Part shown: positions 10,862 through 22,440 of the stretch, one piece after another | How positions within the stretch are numbered: the stretch's first letter is position 1 | How the letters are laid out: each line of letters opens with the position of its first letter | Assembly: GCF_028640845.1 (NCBI RefSeq) | Contig: NC_080540.1 | Location: 96,832,061 to 96,896,060 of the forward strand | DNA length: 64,000 nucleotides | Source: Ahaetulla prasina | Taxonomy: Eukaryota; Chordata; Lepidosauria; Squamata; Colubridae | Direction of reading: 5' to 3' | Notes under the pieces: model-generated | The model's database searches: none | Told to the model about the DNA's origin: nothing | The model's input: the letters and a program-made list of their open reading frames with translations, nothing else | Made by a program: the position numbers and the translations under genes

Positions 10862-11460
10862 TTCAGCTATTATAGTTACAAAAATTTTATAGTCTACATT
10901 AAGCAGCGAGATTGGCCTGTAGTTCTTGATTTGTTGTGTACTTGTACCTTCCTTTGGGATGAGTGATACTAGTGCCTCCCTCCATTATTTGTGGTAGTTT
11001 GGATTGCCCTAGTGCTTCATTATATAAGTTTATCAATAGTACTTCCAGTGGCCCCTGTAATTCCTTATAGAACTCGGAGGGGATGCCATCGGGTCCTGGT
11101 GCTTTGTTGTTGTTTTTGTTTCTGAATAGCCTCCTTCAGTTCTGACATAGTAATTCTATTGTTCAACATTTCCTTCATTTCCTCTGATACTGTCGGAAAA
11201 TTTCTTTCTTTCAAGTATCTATATCTTCCTCCTCTATCTTCTCCTTGGTATATGGTGTTTCAAAGTAATTGTGGGCTATTGTCTTTATTTCATCTGACCG
11301 ATGGTGGATATTCCCCTCCTCGTCCTGCAGTTGTACTATTGCTCTTTTTTCCTTATCCTTTTTCAATTTGTATGCCAGCCATCTTCCTGGTTTATTGGCA
11401 TGTTCAATATATCTGTTTCATTGCTTTAAGCTTTTGGGCCATTTCCTCCTTATAAATATA
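10862..11460 (-). pseudogene. L1 LINE ORF2 fragment, antisense
   Basis: Minus-strand reading gives, in order, KLKKDKEKRAIVQLQDEEGN, then HHRSDEIKTIAHNYFETPYT, a frameshifted stretch, and SGPDGIPSEFYKELQGPLEV followed by LINLYNEALGQSKLPQIM. This is the canonical L1 ORF2 segment between endonuclease and RT; the 'PGPDGIPxEFYK' block is diagnostic. It has at least one frameshift and is truncated at both ends, at the left directly against the MITE composite. Confidence 0.88.
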
Positions 11461-12800
11461 TAAATAAAGGCTTTCTAAAATGTATGGTCAAATGTGAGTT
11501 TAAAGAACTGTGAAATTATTAGATAATGGGGTGATTACCATCCCTCATCTTATGCCAGTGGAAGTCTTCTAAATGAAGATGAGTTCATGAGTTCATGCAA
11601 TCATTAATTACAGAGAAAAACCTATAGTTCTTCCTGTCAGGAGCTCATAGCGAGATCTTAATTTTTTTCATAATTAGTTTAATTCATCTCCCACCCATAG
11701 ATAATACGTTCTGGTAATCATTCAGCTTATTTTGGTCAAGAGAAAGAAATATTCCATTAGTGTTTCAGAAGTTGTATGTTATGGGCATAGCATATTTATT
11801 TCTTTATTTAAATGCAAATATTATCAGCTTATCAAATAAAATTAGAGCCTGTAGTCTCAAAGATATATTTTAAAGGAATGCCACTAGTGTCAGGACTTTC
11901 TCTGAAAATTGCTAACATGGCTATCGTTCTGGCTTTCTTCAGAGTGCTGATATTTATCTATAAATCCTATATAGCATGACTATAGCTGGGAACTCCTTGC
12001 CAAGTCTACTTCTACTTCTTTGATCTGAACATTGGTGGAGAGTCCACTCTGGATATCAAGGGAGGTTAGACTAGGACTACCCACAAATTTCAGGACTTTC
12101 AGACAACAGAAACTCCAACCAACAAAGGATGTTCTGCAGTCCCATAAGCTACGATAATGAGAAAAAAGTTATCATAGAACTCCAGAGTCTTTTACACATG
12201 CAAATTATAGTGTCAAGGGCTTTCTATCCCCAAAGGATGGATATTTATATATTTTCTTCATATGACAGTGCTAGGATAATTTGATACCTTTATGTTGTCA
12301 AGACCTGGAATTATAATTTAACCCAGCTGTTCTGTATATACTAGGAGGGGATGATGGGAATTATAGTCTAAAATACTGGAAGGCATAGGTGGGAGATGAT
12401 GATTTACATAATATCCTACTCTGCAAGTCATATAGCTTTAAAAGTACTTTTTGCACATTTTTATTAGAAATGCTGTAGAAATAATCAAACCATTTTAACA
12501 GCTGTCAAGGAATGGTATATTGACAATAATTATGAATAAGCATTGAATGATGGAAAGTGGGTGAGTGCCTGAAAATACAACAGTTTACTTATCCCTTGTG
12601 TAAAATCATATTTTATTAGTGAAGAGCTTGGTTTTAACAGGGGATATGATTTTATAGCTTATATCTCTATTTAATCTTGGATAATTGGTTGAAAGAAAAC
12701 TTGCAAGAACAGAAACCTTTTTGGCAAAGAGCAGAAGGGTCATGAAAGGAGCAGATAAGGGCTTTGAGATGTCCTTGCGATCCTTAAATATATCTAATTG
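11461..12800. other. unique AT-rich sequence
   Basis: No recognised gene or repeat over 1.3 kb. The left end overlaps an AT-rich tail (TATAAATATATAAATAAA) close to the L1 fragment. Confidence 0.5.
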
Positions 12801-13625
12801 TCTAGATTAGACCACCCCAACGAAGCGGTCGAAGTGCTGTCCCGGTGCCTGGAAGCTGTACGGGTCTGGATGGGGAGAAACAGACTCAAGCTCAATCCCT
12901 CCAAGACAGAGTGGCTGTGGATGCCGGAACCCCTGTACAGTCAGCTGCATCCGCAGCTGACTGTTGGGGGCAAGTTAGTGGCCCCAAAGGAGGTGGTTCG
13001 CAACTTGGGCGTCCTCCTGGATGGACGGTTGTCCTTTGATGAACATCTGGCAGCCGCCTCCAGGAGGGCCTTTTACCAAGTTCGCTTGGTTCGCCAGTTG
13101 CGTCCCTTCCTTGACCGGGATGCCTTATGCATGGTCACTCACGCTCTGGTTACGTCTAGGTTGGATTACTGCAATGCTCTCTACATGGGGCTACCCTTGA
13201 GGTGCACCCAGAGGCTACAGTTAGTCCAGAATGCGGCTGCACGAGTAGTAACGGGAGCCGCTCGTGGCTCCCACGTGACATCACTGCTCCGTAGTCTGCA
13301 TTGGCTTCCTGTGGTTTTTCGGGTGCGCTTCAAGATTCTGGTTACCATCTTTAAAGTGCTCCATGGCTTAGGACCCGGGTACTTACGAGACCGCCTGCTG
13401 TTACCCTTTGCCTCCCACCGACCCGTACGGTCTCACAGAGAGGGTCTCCTCAGGGTGCCGTCCGCCAAACAGTGTCGGCTGGCGGCCCCCAGGAGTAGGG
13501 CCTTCTCTGTGGGGGCAGTGACGCTTTGGAACGAACTTCCCCCTGGCCTATGTCAAGTGCCTGATCTTCGGACCTTCCGTCGTGAGCGCAAAACACACTT
13601 ATTCATTCAAGCGGGACTGGCATAA
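12798..13625 (+). pseudogene. L2 ORF2 C-terminal part, uninterrupted
   Basis: The 275-codon open frame covers the RT region downstream of the YADD box to the natural stop. Recognisable blocks are VWMGRNRLKLNPSKTEWLWM, then NLGVLLDGRLSFDEHL, HALVTSRLDYCNALYMGLP, LHWLPVVFRVRFKILV and the terminal FSVGAVTLWNELPPGL. These are the usual L2 thumb and C-terminal motifs. Catalytic palm and endonuclease are missing because of 5' truncation, so it cannot act alone. The first few codons come from target DNA. Confidence 0.9.
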
Positions 13626-13833
13626 TAATGCTGAATTTTAATTTGGGGTTTTGTTAGTATTTTAAAATTTAAAATTTTAATTTTAATTATCAGCCTTTTA
13701 TAATCTGCTATGTTTTAAATGTTGTTTTAATTGTATATATCTTGTTTTATATTTTTGGCTGTACACCGCCCTGAGTCCTTCGGGAGAAGGGCGGTATAAA
13801 AATTTAATAAATAATAAATAATAATAATAATAA
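12809..13833 (+). mobile_element. L2 LINE, 5'-truncated, with TSD
   Basis: A GC-rich L2 copy lies in AT-rich surroundings. It starts inside the RT domain at ACCACCCCAAC. It ends with ACCGCCCTGAGTCCTTCGGG, AGAAGGGCGGTATAAA and an AATAATAAT tail. The 6-bp direct repeat TAGATT flanks it (12803-12808 and 13834-13839). The C-terminal frame is fully open (12798-13625), unlike the other two L2 copies here, which suggests it is the youngest. Confidence 0.92.
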
Positions 13834-13839
13834 TAGATT

Positions 13840-14538
13840 GAGCTGTATTACCCTTTTAAATTGTTATTAATCACTTTATGCTCAATGCAATGAGTACGAG
13901 TTCTTGATAGAAGTGCTAGTTGAGGCAAGGTTTTGTATTGTAGCTAATAAAACTGCTGCTAGGCTAAGCAATGACACATAGACACAGACATACCCAAATA
14001 CTATTTTAATCTGAGTCTCAGGACACAATTTCAAGTTTTTAAAGGGAGAGGATGATTCAGTTGATGTTTGAAGGTCTATTTTTGCATATATTCAGCACTA
14101 AGTCAGAATGAGGAGATATGTTCTTTGAAATATGTGTATTATAATCACATGTATTCTGATAAATAAGCAGGGATAACTGCCTTCCTATTTTTCCTGAATA
14201 CATCCTGAGGGTATTTTGGATTTCTGGACATTTCAGTGGGAAGAGGAGCTGCAATTTTATTTTATTTTTTGCATTTTTAAAACATTTCTTTTAATACAGT
14301 ATAGATATTCATCTTCAGTTAAAAATTATGCTAAGACCCAGTTTTCTCCCATTTTATTTTCTTTGCCTTCATGATCTCTATACATTACACATATGAATCA
14401 TACACCATATCGAATCCATGTTAGAACTTTCCCAGCTGCAGAGGGTTTTTTTTTTTTTTGGTGGAGAATCTCACCTTCTAGTATATATGCTCAAGCTTGT
14501 CTAGTCCTCTTCCAACTGCCATTCTGGCAGTGACATTT
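13840..14538. other. unique AT-rich sequence
   Basis: Nothing recognised apart from a T-run at about 14447-14459. Confidence 0.5.
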
Positions 14539-14543
14539 GAGTA

Positions 14544-14755
14544 TGTTATGTCCTGCACCAGCAGTGGCGGCCCCTAGTGGTGGAGATGGTTTCTTGTTCT
14601 GTTCTGATTGGCTCCCACTTTTGACAGCTGAATATAAAAGGGCTGTCAAAGCAGGCCTGCTCTTCTGGTTGTTGCTAGTCTCTGTGAGTTAAAATAAACG
14701 TTATGTGTGAACATCTGTGGAGCCTCAATTATTACGGAACCCACAGAATATAATA
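14544..14755 (+). promoter_or_regulatory. 5' LTR
   Basis: It starts TGTTATGTCCTGCACC and ends CAGAATATAATA. A TATA-like AATATAAAAGGG near 14630 and an AATAAACG poly(A)-like signal near 14693 give the usual U3/R organisation. It shares its first nine bases and its terminal ...ATA/primer-site arrangement with the different Gypsy LTR at 38343. Confidence 0.9.
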
Positions 14756-14798
14756 CTGGCAACGAGGACTGAGGAAAGTACGGTTCCCAGGAAAGATC

Positions 14799-15200
14799 GT
14801 GGGAATCACCGGCCCGTGCTCATACAGGGTCGAGTTGGATGAGGGTAGAGTGTGGCGCAGACATTGTGACCAGCTCAGGGCCCGGCGTCAGGTTGGGGAC
14901 TGGAAGCTGCCAGAGTGGGGCACTCAGGAAGAGCCAGGAGATAGCCCAACCCAATCATCCCGGACAGAGGAACTAAGCTACAAGGGAATAAGACGCCCAG
15001 CCCCTGTACCTGATAACCCAGAGGAAGCCTTGTCTGCTCTGCCGGTGGAGGGGCTAAGGGTCCCTGGGCCGGAGACGTCCCCCACAGAAGAGGCTGAGGA
15101 GTTGGGCCAGCCAGTTACCATGGCTACAACGGAGCCACGAAGGTCCAGCCGAATTAAGCGGCGCCCAGCTTATCTCCAGGATTACGATTGCGCAAGCTAG
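14799..15200 (+). pseudogene. Gypsy integrase C-terminal remnant
   Basis: The frame contains GPCSYRVELDEGRVWRRHCD, then an acidic, proline-rich linker, and ends RRSSRIKRRPAYLQDYD. This is how Gypsy-type integrases with a GPxSY (GPY/F) module and a basic R-R-S-x-R tail finish. The frame begins with GTG right after the primer-binding region, so the internal deletion joined the leader almost directly to the integrase tail. There is no catalytic core and it is not expected to have enzymatic activity. It is not a host gene. Confidence 0.85.
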
Positions 15201-15211
15201 GGGGAAAGAAG

Positions 15212-15423
15212 TGTTATGTCCTGCACCGGCAGTGGCGGCCCCTAGTGGTGGAGATGATTTCTTGTTCTGCTCTGATTGGCTCCCGCTTTTGACAGCTGAA
15301 TATAAAAGGGCTGTCAAAGCAGGCCTGCTCTTCTGGTTGTTGCTGGTCTCTGTGAGTTAAAATAAACGTTATGTGTGAACATCTGTGGAGCCTCAATTAT
15401 TACGGAACCCACAGAATATAATA
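15212..15423 (+). promoter_or_regulatory. 3' LTR
   Basis: This 212-bp partner of the 5' LTR differs at five sites (all transitions) and is followed directly by the TSD GAGTA. It supplies polyadenylation in the intact element. Confidence 0.9.
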
Positions 15424-15428
15424 GAGTA

Positions 15429-17185
15429 CTTCTCCATAGCTATATTAAAATGGAACACTGGAGAAGGTGTTCTTTTCAATCCTGCATTCTATAATTCTGC
15501 CTTTTTGAAGGAAGTTTGTGGAGGAAGTTGAAATGAGAGTTATCTTATGCCTGTTTTAACTCTGTTTGGCCAGAGGTATATGGTGGTTAAAGTATATTTT
15601 AGGAAAAGCATGAAGTGTGGCAGCAAATTGACATCTAACAAAAGGATATTGTTATCTGCCTTTCGGAAGGGTTTGTTAGGCGATAGTTGTCTACACTGTT
15701 AAAAATGTACAAAGCTAGGCTGCAAAAAAATAATGCATTGTGTTTTCGTATACTTTTAAAATATTGTTTAATGCCTGCTACAGACTCATGCATAGAAGGC
15801 ATAACAGCATTCTATGATTTTGGATCAAATGGAAGAGGTCTATTTCCAAATTTCAAATAAATCACACTATATGATAGTTATTTTGCTGGTATTTGTAAAT
15901 AAGGCTGATGTGATGGCCTTTAAGCAATTTCGGTGCACAGGCAGGCTGTTAACTGTCTGGATACAAAAAAATGAAGTGTACTTCCATAGACTACTTGTGC
16001 AGAAAAACGGCATGGTACTGCAATTTTATCTCCATAATGGGCTGATTGTGCAACAATGCTAACCCTAAGTGATTTGGTAGCTTCTGATATTGCCTTTTTG
16101 TAGTTGTTGTTATCAGCAAAACTTTCATCATGGCTTACAAACCAGCCACTGCACCCAGTCACAGTGCTGTAATTTTCCTCTTTTTTTTCTCTCCACTAAA
16201 ACTGCATCCTGAACAAGGCAGGGCTGCTTCAGTGGGTGATTTTGATTCTTCAAAGCAATGGGGACTGCAGTTGTTCCCAAATCAACATACAAAAGAAGCA
16301 ATTACAAGAGTTGGAACAAGCAATGAACTATGGGTGTTTACTGAGCAGCCTATGTTTTGCAACACAACACAATGGACACAAGAGGATTGTCAATCTATTT
16401 AGGTACAAAAGAAGAATACACTGGATACTGAACCTGTTTTGATTCACCCTTCCATTGATAGAAGAAGGTGAAACAAATGAAAACACACTGCTGGTTAACG
16501 AAAAACAAAAACAAATCTCTGCCATTTCATCAAATCAAAGACATCTTCAGAAAATTATAAGCTTTTTAATATATTTCTTGAAAAAGAAAAAGTAATTGCT
16601 TGGGTTGGGTTAAAATATCTTTAAGATATTTTAGCAGAGAAGGAATAAAGTATGTGTTTTCAAAAGTGGAGTCCCCCCCCCCTGCTACTCCTGATTGAAT
16701 AATAGTGTAAAAGCTCAATAATCAAATGGAGCTCAAGAACCACAAAACTACTTAATAATTTGGTTTCTGAGATTACAAAGATTTGTGGCTGACAGATAAT
16801 GTGAATCACCTAGGCAACCAATTCTGACAACTCTTTCTAAATGGTTCTTGCCCTCATTCGCATTAGTTAGATTATCAACATTAGAGAACATTAGAGAATT
16901 ATATCGCCTATGATTGGAGCCTTGATGAGGCAAAAGAGCTTGTTGCGGGTAAATAAAATAATGAACTATGTTGTCAGACATGTATATGTCCAGAATGGTC
17001 TCCCATGGTGAATAGGCCATGATGGATACCCCAGAACAAACACTAATCAAACCCTCAATGGACCAACATAGCAGATTATGGTCTATTCCTTCCACATCCC
17101 AATATAATCTCAAAAATGGCCCTCATTCCCTGAAGGCCCTAGGGCAACTACCCATGCAGTGGGAAGATTTGCCTGAAGGCAGAGG
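15429..17185. other. unique sequence; one 121-codon minus-strand ORF of unknown nature
   Basis: No repeat was recognised. The minus strand is open at 16748-17113 (121 codons, starting MRLYWDVEGIDHNLL), but I recognise no domain and see no promoter or splice context. A C-run lies at about 16674-16682. The right edge merges into the RTE-like LINE. Confidence 0.45.
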
Positions 17186-17500
17186 GTGCTAAGAATCACT
17201 GGGTTAAATCAGGTTGCCTTTGAACTTCGCACATCGGATCAGTCAACATTCAAACAATGAAAATGGATGCTCGACTAGAAGAACTGCTGATTGAATTAAA
17301 TAAATATGCATTGGGATATCATTGGATTATGTGAAACATGACAAAAGGTGAAATTTTAGTTGAACTTGATAGGACTGGGCATTTATTCTACACTAGAGGT
17401 ACCAAAGACGAATGGTGTGGTGAAGTTGGTTTTCTCATCAACCAAAAGCTGAAAGACTCTGTAGTAAAACTTGACTATATCAGACAGAGTAGCCCAATGC

Positions 17501-18757
17501 AACATTCTGTCAACTTTTTGTAGACTTTAGTTCAGCATTCAATACCATCATTCCAGACATTCTCCTAACTAAGCTAAACCAGCTACAGGTACCGGAACAG
17601 GCTTGTAAGTGGATCACAAGCTTCCTAACAAACAGGAAGCAGCAGGTGAAGCTAAGCAAGATCACATACCTGTACAATTAGCACAGGGGCCCCCCAAGGC
17701 TGTGTGCTCTCCCCACTTCTCTCTGTATACCAATGACTGCATCTCCAATGATCCATCTGTTAAGCTACTGAAGTTCACAGATGACACAACAGTGATTGGT
17801 CTCATTCGAGACAATGACGAATCCGCATATAGACGAGAGGTCGAACGACTAGCCTTGTGGTGCAACCAAAACAATCTGGAACTGAACACACTCAAAACCG
17901 TAGAAATGGTGGTAGACTTTAGGAAAAACCCTTCCATACTTCCACCTCTCACAATACTTGACAACACAGTATCAACAGTAGAAACCTTCAAATTTCTGGG
18001 TTCTATCATATCGCAAGATCTCAAATGGACAGCTAACATCAAAAACATCATTAAAAAAGGACAACAAAGAATGTTCTTTCTGCGCCAACTCAGTAAGCTC
18101 AAACTGCCCAAGGAGCTGCTGATCCAATTCTACAGAGGAATTATTGAGTCTGTCATTTGCACCTCTATAACTGTCTGGTTCGGTTCTGCAACCCAACAAG
18201 AAAAACACAGACTTCAGAGGATAATTAGAACTGCAGAAAAATAATTGCTACCAACTTGCCTTCCATTGAGGACCTGTATACTGCACGAATCAAGAAGAGG
18301 GCCGTGAAAATATTTGCAGATCCCTCGCATCCTGGACATAAACTGTTTCAACTCCTACCCTCAAAACGACGCTATAGAGCACTGCACACCAGAACAACTA
18401 GACACAAGAACAGTTTTTTCCCGAAGGCCATCACTCTGCTAAACAAATAATTCCCTCAACACTGTCAGACTATTTACTGAATCTGCACTACTATTAATCG
18501 TTTCATAGTTCCCATCACCAATCTCTTTCCACTTATGACTGTATGACTATAACTTGTTGCTGGCAATCCTTATGATTTACATTGATATATTGATCATCAA
18601 TTGTGTTGTAAATGTTGTACCTTGATGAACGTATCTTTTCTTTTATGTACACTGAGAGCATATGCACCAAGACAAATTCCTTGTGTGTCCAATCACACTT
18701 GGCCAATAAAAAAAAAATTCTATTCTATTCTATTCTATAAAAAAAAAATTCTATTCA
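17501..18757 (+). mobile_element. CR1-superfamily (L3/'Snake1'-like) LINE inserted in the RTE-like LINE
   Basis: It begins near the RT block with VDFSSAFNT-like residues (frame-disturbed) and continues in open frame through RT to the C-terminus. The 3' UTR ends CCAATAAAA followed by ATTCTATTCT pentamers, interrupted by A-runs. (AATAG)n-type 3' tails are described for snake CR1/L3 LINEs, and that is the basis for the 'Snake1'-like label. The RTE-like reading resumes at about 18755-18775, showing that this element is the later arrival. A nearly identical 3' end occurs at 23.6 kb. Confidence 0.88.
17609..18450 (+). pseudogene. L3/'Snake1'-like reverse transcriptase, nearly open
   Basis: One open frame runs 17609-18244 and the next resumes at 18256-18450; a single frame break at the AAAAATAATT run near 18240 separates them. 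Blocks in order are SLYTNDCISNDPSVKLLKF, FTDDTTVIGLI (block C, with FTDD in place of the usual FADD), VERLALWCNQNNLELNTLKT, VETFKFLGSIISQDLKW, FFLRQLSKLKLPKELL and a C-terminal SFFPKAITLLNK stop. The N-terminal RT part is frame-disturbed before 17700. The FTDD variant and the frame break make activity unlikely. Confidence 0.88.
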
Positions 18758-19528
18758 ATTGAACAAACAATACAAATTTCAAATCATCCAAATTTACGTG
18801 CCTGCAATAAGCTATAGTGATGATGAGGTTGAAGAGTTTTACAATGATGTGGCCTGCCTTTAAGTCAAGAAAAAATGCCGGTACAAAATAATAATGGGTG
18901 AATTTAATGCAAGGAAAGAAGGAACAATGCCTGGAGAAAAAGGATTGGCCCTATAGAAGTAGTGAATGAGATAGTAAAGGTGACAGACTAGTAGATTTTG
19001 CTGAAGGACAGGAACTTTACATCATTAACTCATTGTACAAGAAAAAAGCTAGCAGGAAAAGAGTCCATCTGGGCATACAAGCAAAATTGACTACATCATG
19101 TCAAGCAATAAAACCATATTCTGCCAATTGTACTGTCATCAATCATTTTAACATTGGAAGTGACCATTGAATGGTACAAACTAAAGTGAAGATAAACTCT
19201 CAGAAAGAGCATATGAAAATGATAAAGACACCACGAAAAACAAAAATAAAGAGTGATAAGCTGTTAGAGGAGATCAGCAATTTTGAGCTTAATCTGCTTT
19301 GCTCTATTGCAAGACTTGGAAGATATTACAGACCAAAATGAACAAATAGTCAAAAACATCCTTGAATCTGCTACATCTATAGCACTCCTGGAAAAACACT
19401 TGATACAATCAAAAATCTCTGATAAAACTATTGATTCAATGAAAAAATGATGGACAATGAGGAATACTTGAAGTTCCACTAATAAACTGGAATACGTTGA
19501 ACTTTGTAAGACCGAAAGAAATCATATC

Positions 19529-20962
19529 TATCTGGACCCGTTCCAGTCCGGTTTTTGGCCTGGGTACAGCACAGAGACAGCTTTGGTCGCATTGGTTGAT
19601 GATCTCTGGAGGGCTCGGGACAGGGGTTATTCCTCTGCCCGGTCCTGTTAGACCTCTCAGCGGGTTTTGATACCATTGACCATGGTATCCTGCTGCACCG
19701 GCTGGGGAGTTTGGGAGTGGGAGGCACTGTTTTTCGGTGGTTCTCCTCCTATCTCTCTGACCGGTCGCAGACGGTGTTGGCAGGGGGGCAGAGATCAACT
19801 GTGGGGCGCCTCACGTGTGGGGTGCCACAGGGGTCGATTCTCTCGCCCCTCCTGTTCAACATCTATATGAAGCTGCTGGGTGAGATCATCAGTGGTTTTG
19901 GGGTGAGTTATCAACTGTACGCTGATGACACGCAGCTGTACTTTTCCACCCCAGGCCACCCCAACAAAGCTGTCGAAGTGCTGTCCCAGTGTCTGGAAGC
20001 TGTACAGGTCTGGATGGGGAGAAACAGGCTCAAGCTCAACCCCTCCAAGACGGAGTGGCTGTGGATGCCAGCAGCCCGGTACATTCAGCTACAACCACGG
20101 CTGACTGTTGGGGTGAGTCATTGGCCCCGATGGAGAGGGCGCACAACTTAGGCGTTCTCCTGGATGGGCGGTTGTCTTTTGAAGAACATTTGACGACCGT
20201 CTCCAGGAGAGCTTTTTATCAGGTACGTCTGATTCGCCAGTTGCGCCCCTTTCTTGACCGGGATTCCTTATGCACAGTCACTCATGCTCTTGTCACCTCT
20301 CGCTTGGATTATTGCAATGCTCTCTACATGGGGCTCCCCTTGAAGAGCACCCAGAAGCTCCAGTTGGTCCAGAAAGCAGCTGCGCGGGTGATAGAGGGAG
20401 CTGCTCGTTGCTCCCATATAACACCAAGCTGCACTGGCTGCCTGTGGTCTTCCGGGTGCACTTCAAGGTGTTGGTTACCACCTTTAAAGCACTCCATGGC
20501 TTAGGACCGGGTTATTTACGGGACCACCTACTGCTACCATTTGCCTCCCACCGACCCGTGCGCTCTCACAGAGAGGGACTCCTTAGGGTGCCGTCAGCCA
20601 AGCAATGTCGGTTGGTGGCCCCCAGGGGAAGGGCCTTCTCTGTGGGGGCTCTTACCCTATGGAACGAACTTCCCCCTGTACTCTGACAACTCCCTGACCT
20701 TCGGACCTTCCGCCGTGAGCTGAAGACGTACTTATTTTTCCGCACAGGACTGGCATAGAATTTTTAGACGTTATTATTGGGTTTTTAATTTTTTAATTGG
20801 GTTTTATGGTTTTTTAAATGTATTTTAAATTGGGGCCAAATTTGAATAAGTTTTTTAGTTATTGTTTTATTTGTATTGTGTTATTGTTGTTGTTTTTACT
20901 TGGCTGTAAACCGCCCTGAGTCCTTCGGGAGAAGGGCAGTATACAAATTAAATAAAAAAAAA
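19529..20962 (+). mobile_element. L2 LINE inserted in the RTE-like LINE
   Basis: The copy is GC-rich, starts at TATCTGGACCCGTTCC and ends ACCGCCCTGAGTCCTTCGGG plus an AT-rich tail. CATATC occurs on both sides (19523-19528 and 20963-20968), consistent with a TSD. The RTE-like frame stops at 'ELCKTER' before it and resumes with the KKAVEETKGL-like block after it. The RT region includes LCNxYADD-type TCGVPQGSILSPLLFNIYMK and LYADDTQLYFS. The copy needs two frame changes (near 20130 and 20400), so it is inactive. Confidence 0.9.
19711..20686 (+). pseudogene. L2 reverse transcriptase in three overlapping frames
   Basis: Open frames 19711-20151, 19989-20504 and 20270-20686 together cover RT block A to the C-terminus. 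Seen are VPQGSILSPLLFNIYMKLLG, QLYADDTQLYFSTPG (catalytic YADD), WMGRNRLKLNPSKTEWLWM, then TSRLDYCNALYMGLPL and VGALTLWNELPPVL. Compared with the open copy at 12.8 kb it has a deletion near 20130 and a loss of about ten codons near 20420. It is a recent but inactive copy. Confidence 0.88.
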
Positions 20963-22440
20963 CATATCCAAGAAGAAACGTGTCAGTTTTAATGTGAAGG
21001 TTGTGAAAAAGGCAGTTGAAGAAACAAAGGGATTAATAGAGCAAAATGCAAGCTTTTAAATACAAGAAAGGAGGTGTTTACATTAAAACATGAAGATGGC
21101 CCTGTGTGTAGAACATGACAGGAAATGTTAGAAATTATTGGAAAATTCAATTCAGAGCTATACAAAAACACTCAAAAGTAACAAACATCCACAAAAGAGG
21201 AAATGTGAGATATTCAATCAATGAAAAATGGCAAAGCTTCAGGAAATGACTGTGTTACAGCTGAACTGCTGAAAACTGGCAGTCACAGTTTACACAAGAT
21301 AGCAAAACTACACTAGAGGTGCCTCAGAGGAAAAAAACACAAATGCATGGAAAAATGCTGAAGTGATTCTTCTACACAAGAAAGGGGCCCAAGATGATTT
21401 AAAGAACTAATTTCCAATAAGCCTATTTTCAATCATCTATAAGGTTTTCACCAAGAAAATAGCAAAAAGAATCTTGAGAACATTAAATGATGGACAGCCA
21501 AAGGAGCAGGCAGGGTTCAGAAATGGCTACAGCACAATGGATCACACCCCGGTTCAGCAAGTCATTGAAGTGTACAACAAATACACTATGCCTCTGTGCA
21601 TGGCTTTAATTGACTACGAAAAGGCACTTGATTCAGTATTCCAGCAACCAGTAATTAATATATTGCTCGACCGATGCATAGACACTTACATAAATTCGCG
21701 ACAATCAATATATGAAAAAACAATGGTGACAATTTGCTTTAATGATCTTAAAGTAGAATCAACATAGAACGAGGTGTATGACAAGGCGATACAATATCAC
21801 TTATCCTTTTCTCAGCCTGCCTTGAAGAAATATTTCACAAAGTAGACTGGGCAAAAGTTGGAGTAAAAATCAATGGCGCCTATTTAAATCACTTAAGATT
21901 TGCAGATGATGTTGTTTTCTTCTCACAAGATCCAGAAGAGCTACAAAGACACATACAAGAGTTGCACAAAGAAGGGAAACAATTTGGTTTAAAAATAAAC
22001 TTGAAGAGGAGCCAGGTTATGTTTAATAAGTTAACCAGAGAAAGAATTCTTTTTATATCTGAAGAAGAACTAGATATAATAGACCATTACATATACCTTG
22101 GCCAATGGATTTCAATGGAAGATGATACAATAAAGGAAGTTGATTTGTTTGTTAAATGTGCTTGGCAGGCATTCGGCAAGCTAAGCATAATTTTCAAGAA
22201 CAATGCCTGAAGAGAAAAGTTTTTGATCAGTGTGTGCTACCTGCTCTAACGTATGCCAGTGAAATATGGACACTAACCTCACAATCGATACAAAAGCTAC
22301 AACTGGTGCAAAGAGCCATGGAAAGATACATGCTCGGCATTAGAAGACAAGATAAAAAGACCTGCACATGGATTAGAAGGTAGAGAAGGTAACAATTAGA
22401 TATAGACTATATTCATTCATTATGGAATAAAGATAACTTT

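Larger units (their letters stand above)
14544..15423 (+). mobile_element. internally deleted Gypsy LTR retrotransposon, complete LTRs and TSD
   Basis: Two direct repeats of 212 bp (14544-14755 and 15212-15423) bound a 456-bp interior. The target duplication GAGTA is perfect (14539-14543 and 15424-15428). A primer-binding-like CTGGCAACGAGG follows the 5' LTR, and a polypurine tract (GGGGGAAAGAAG) precedes the 3' LTR. The interior lacks gag, protease, RT and RNase H and keeps only the end of integrase. It is therefore a non-autonomous derivative that could transpose only with help. The LTRs differ at five positions, all transitions, by my count. Confidence 0.95.
17190..22440 (+). mobile_element. 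RTE-like LINE, old, broken by two later LINE insertions
   Basis: Three collinear pieces (about 17190-17500, 18755-19522 and 20963-22440) read as one non-LTR element. Endonuclease: DRTGHLFYTRGTKDEWCGEV and GFLINQKLKDSVVKLDYI, then after the first insertion QIIQIYVPA-like, IIMGEFNA and GSDHR-like blocks. RT: KEQAGFRNGYSTMDHTPVQQ, PLCMALIDYEKALDSV, a QGD box after a stop, LRFADDVVFFSQDPEEL and a C-terminal WTLTSQSIQKLQLVQRAMER. Such elements encode APE endonuclease plus RT. Frameshifts, stops and the two insertions make it dead. The clade name rests on motif style and is less certain than the LINE call. Confidence 0.82.

Noticed and set aside
14799..15200. Stand-alone 133-codon gene
   Set aside because: It is bounded by two LTRs and ends like a Gypsy integrase. 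It is a remnant of a deleted element.
16748..17113. 121-codon minus-strand ORF as a host exon
   Set aside because: No recognised domain, no splice or promoter context, and similar chance ORFs are common in this window.
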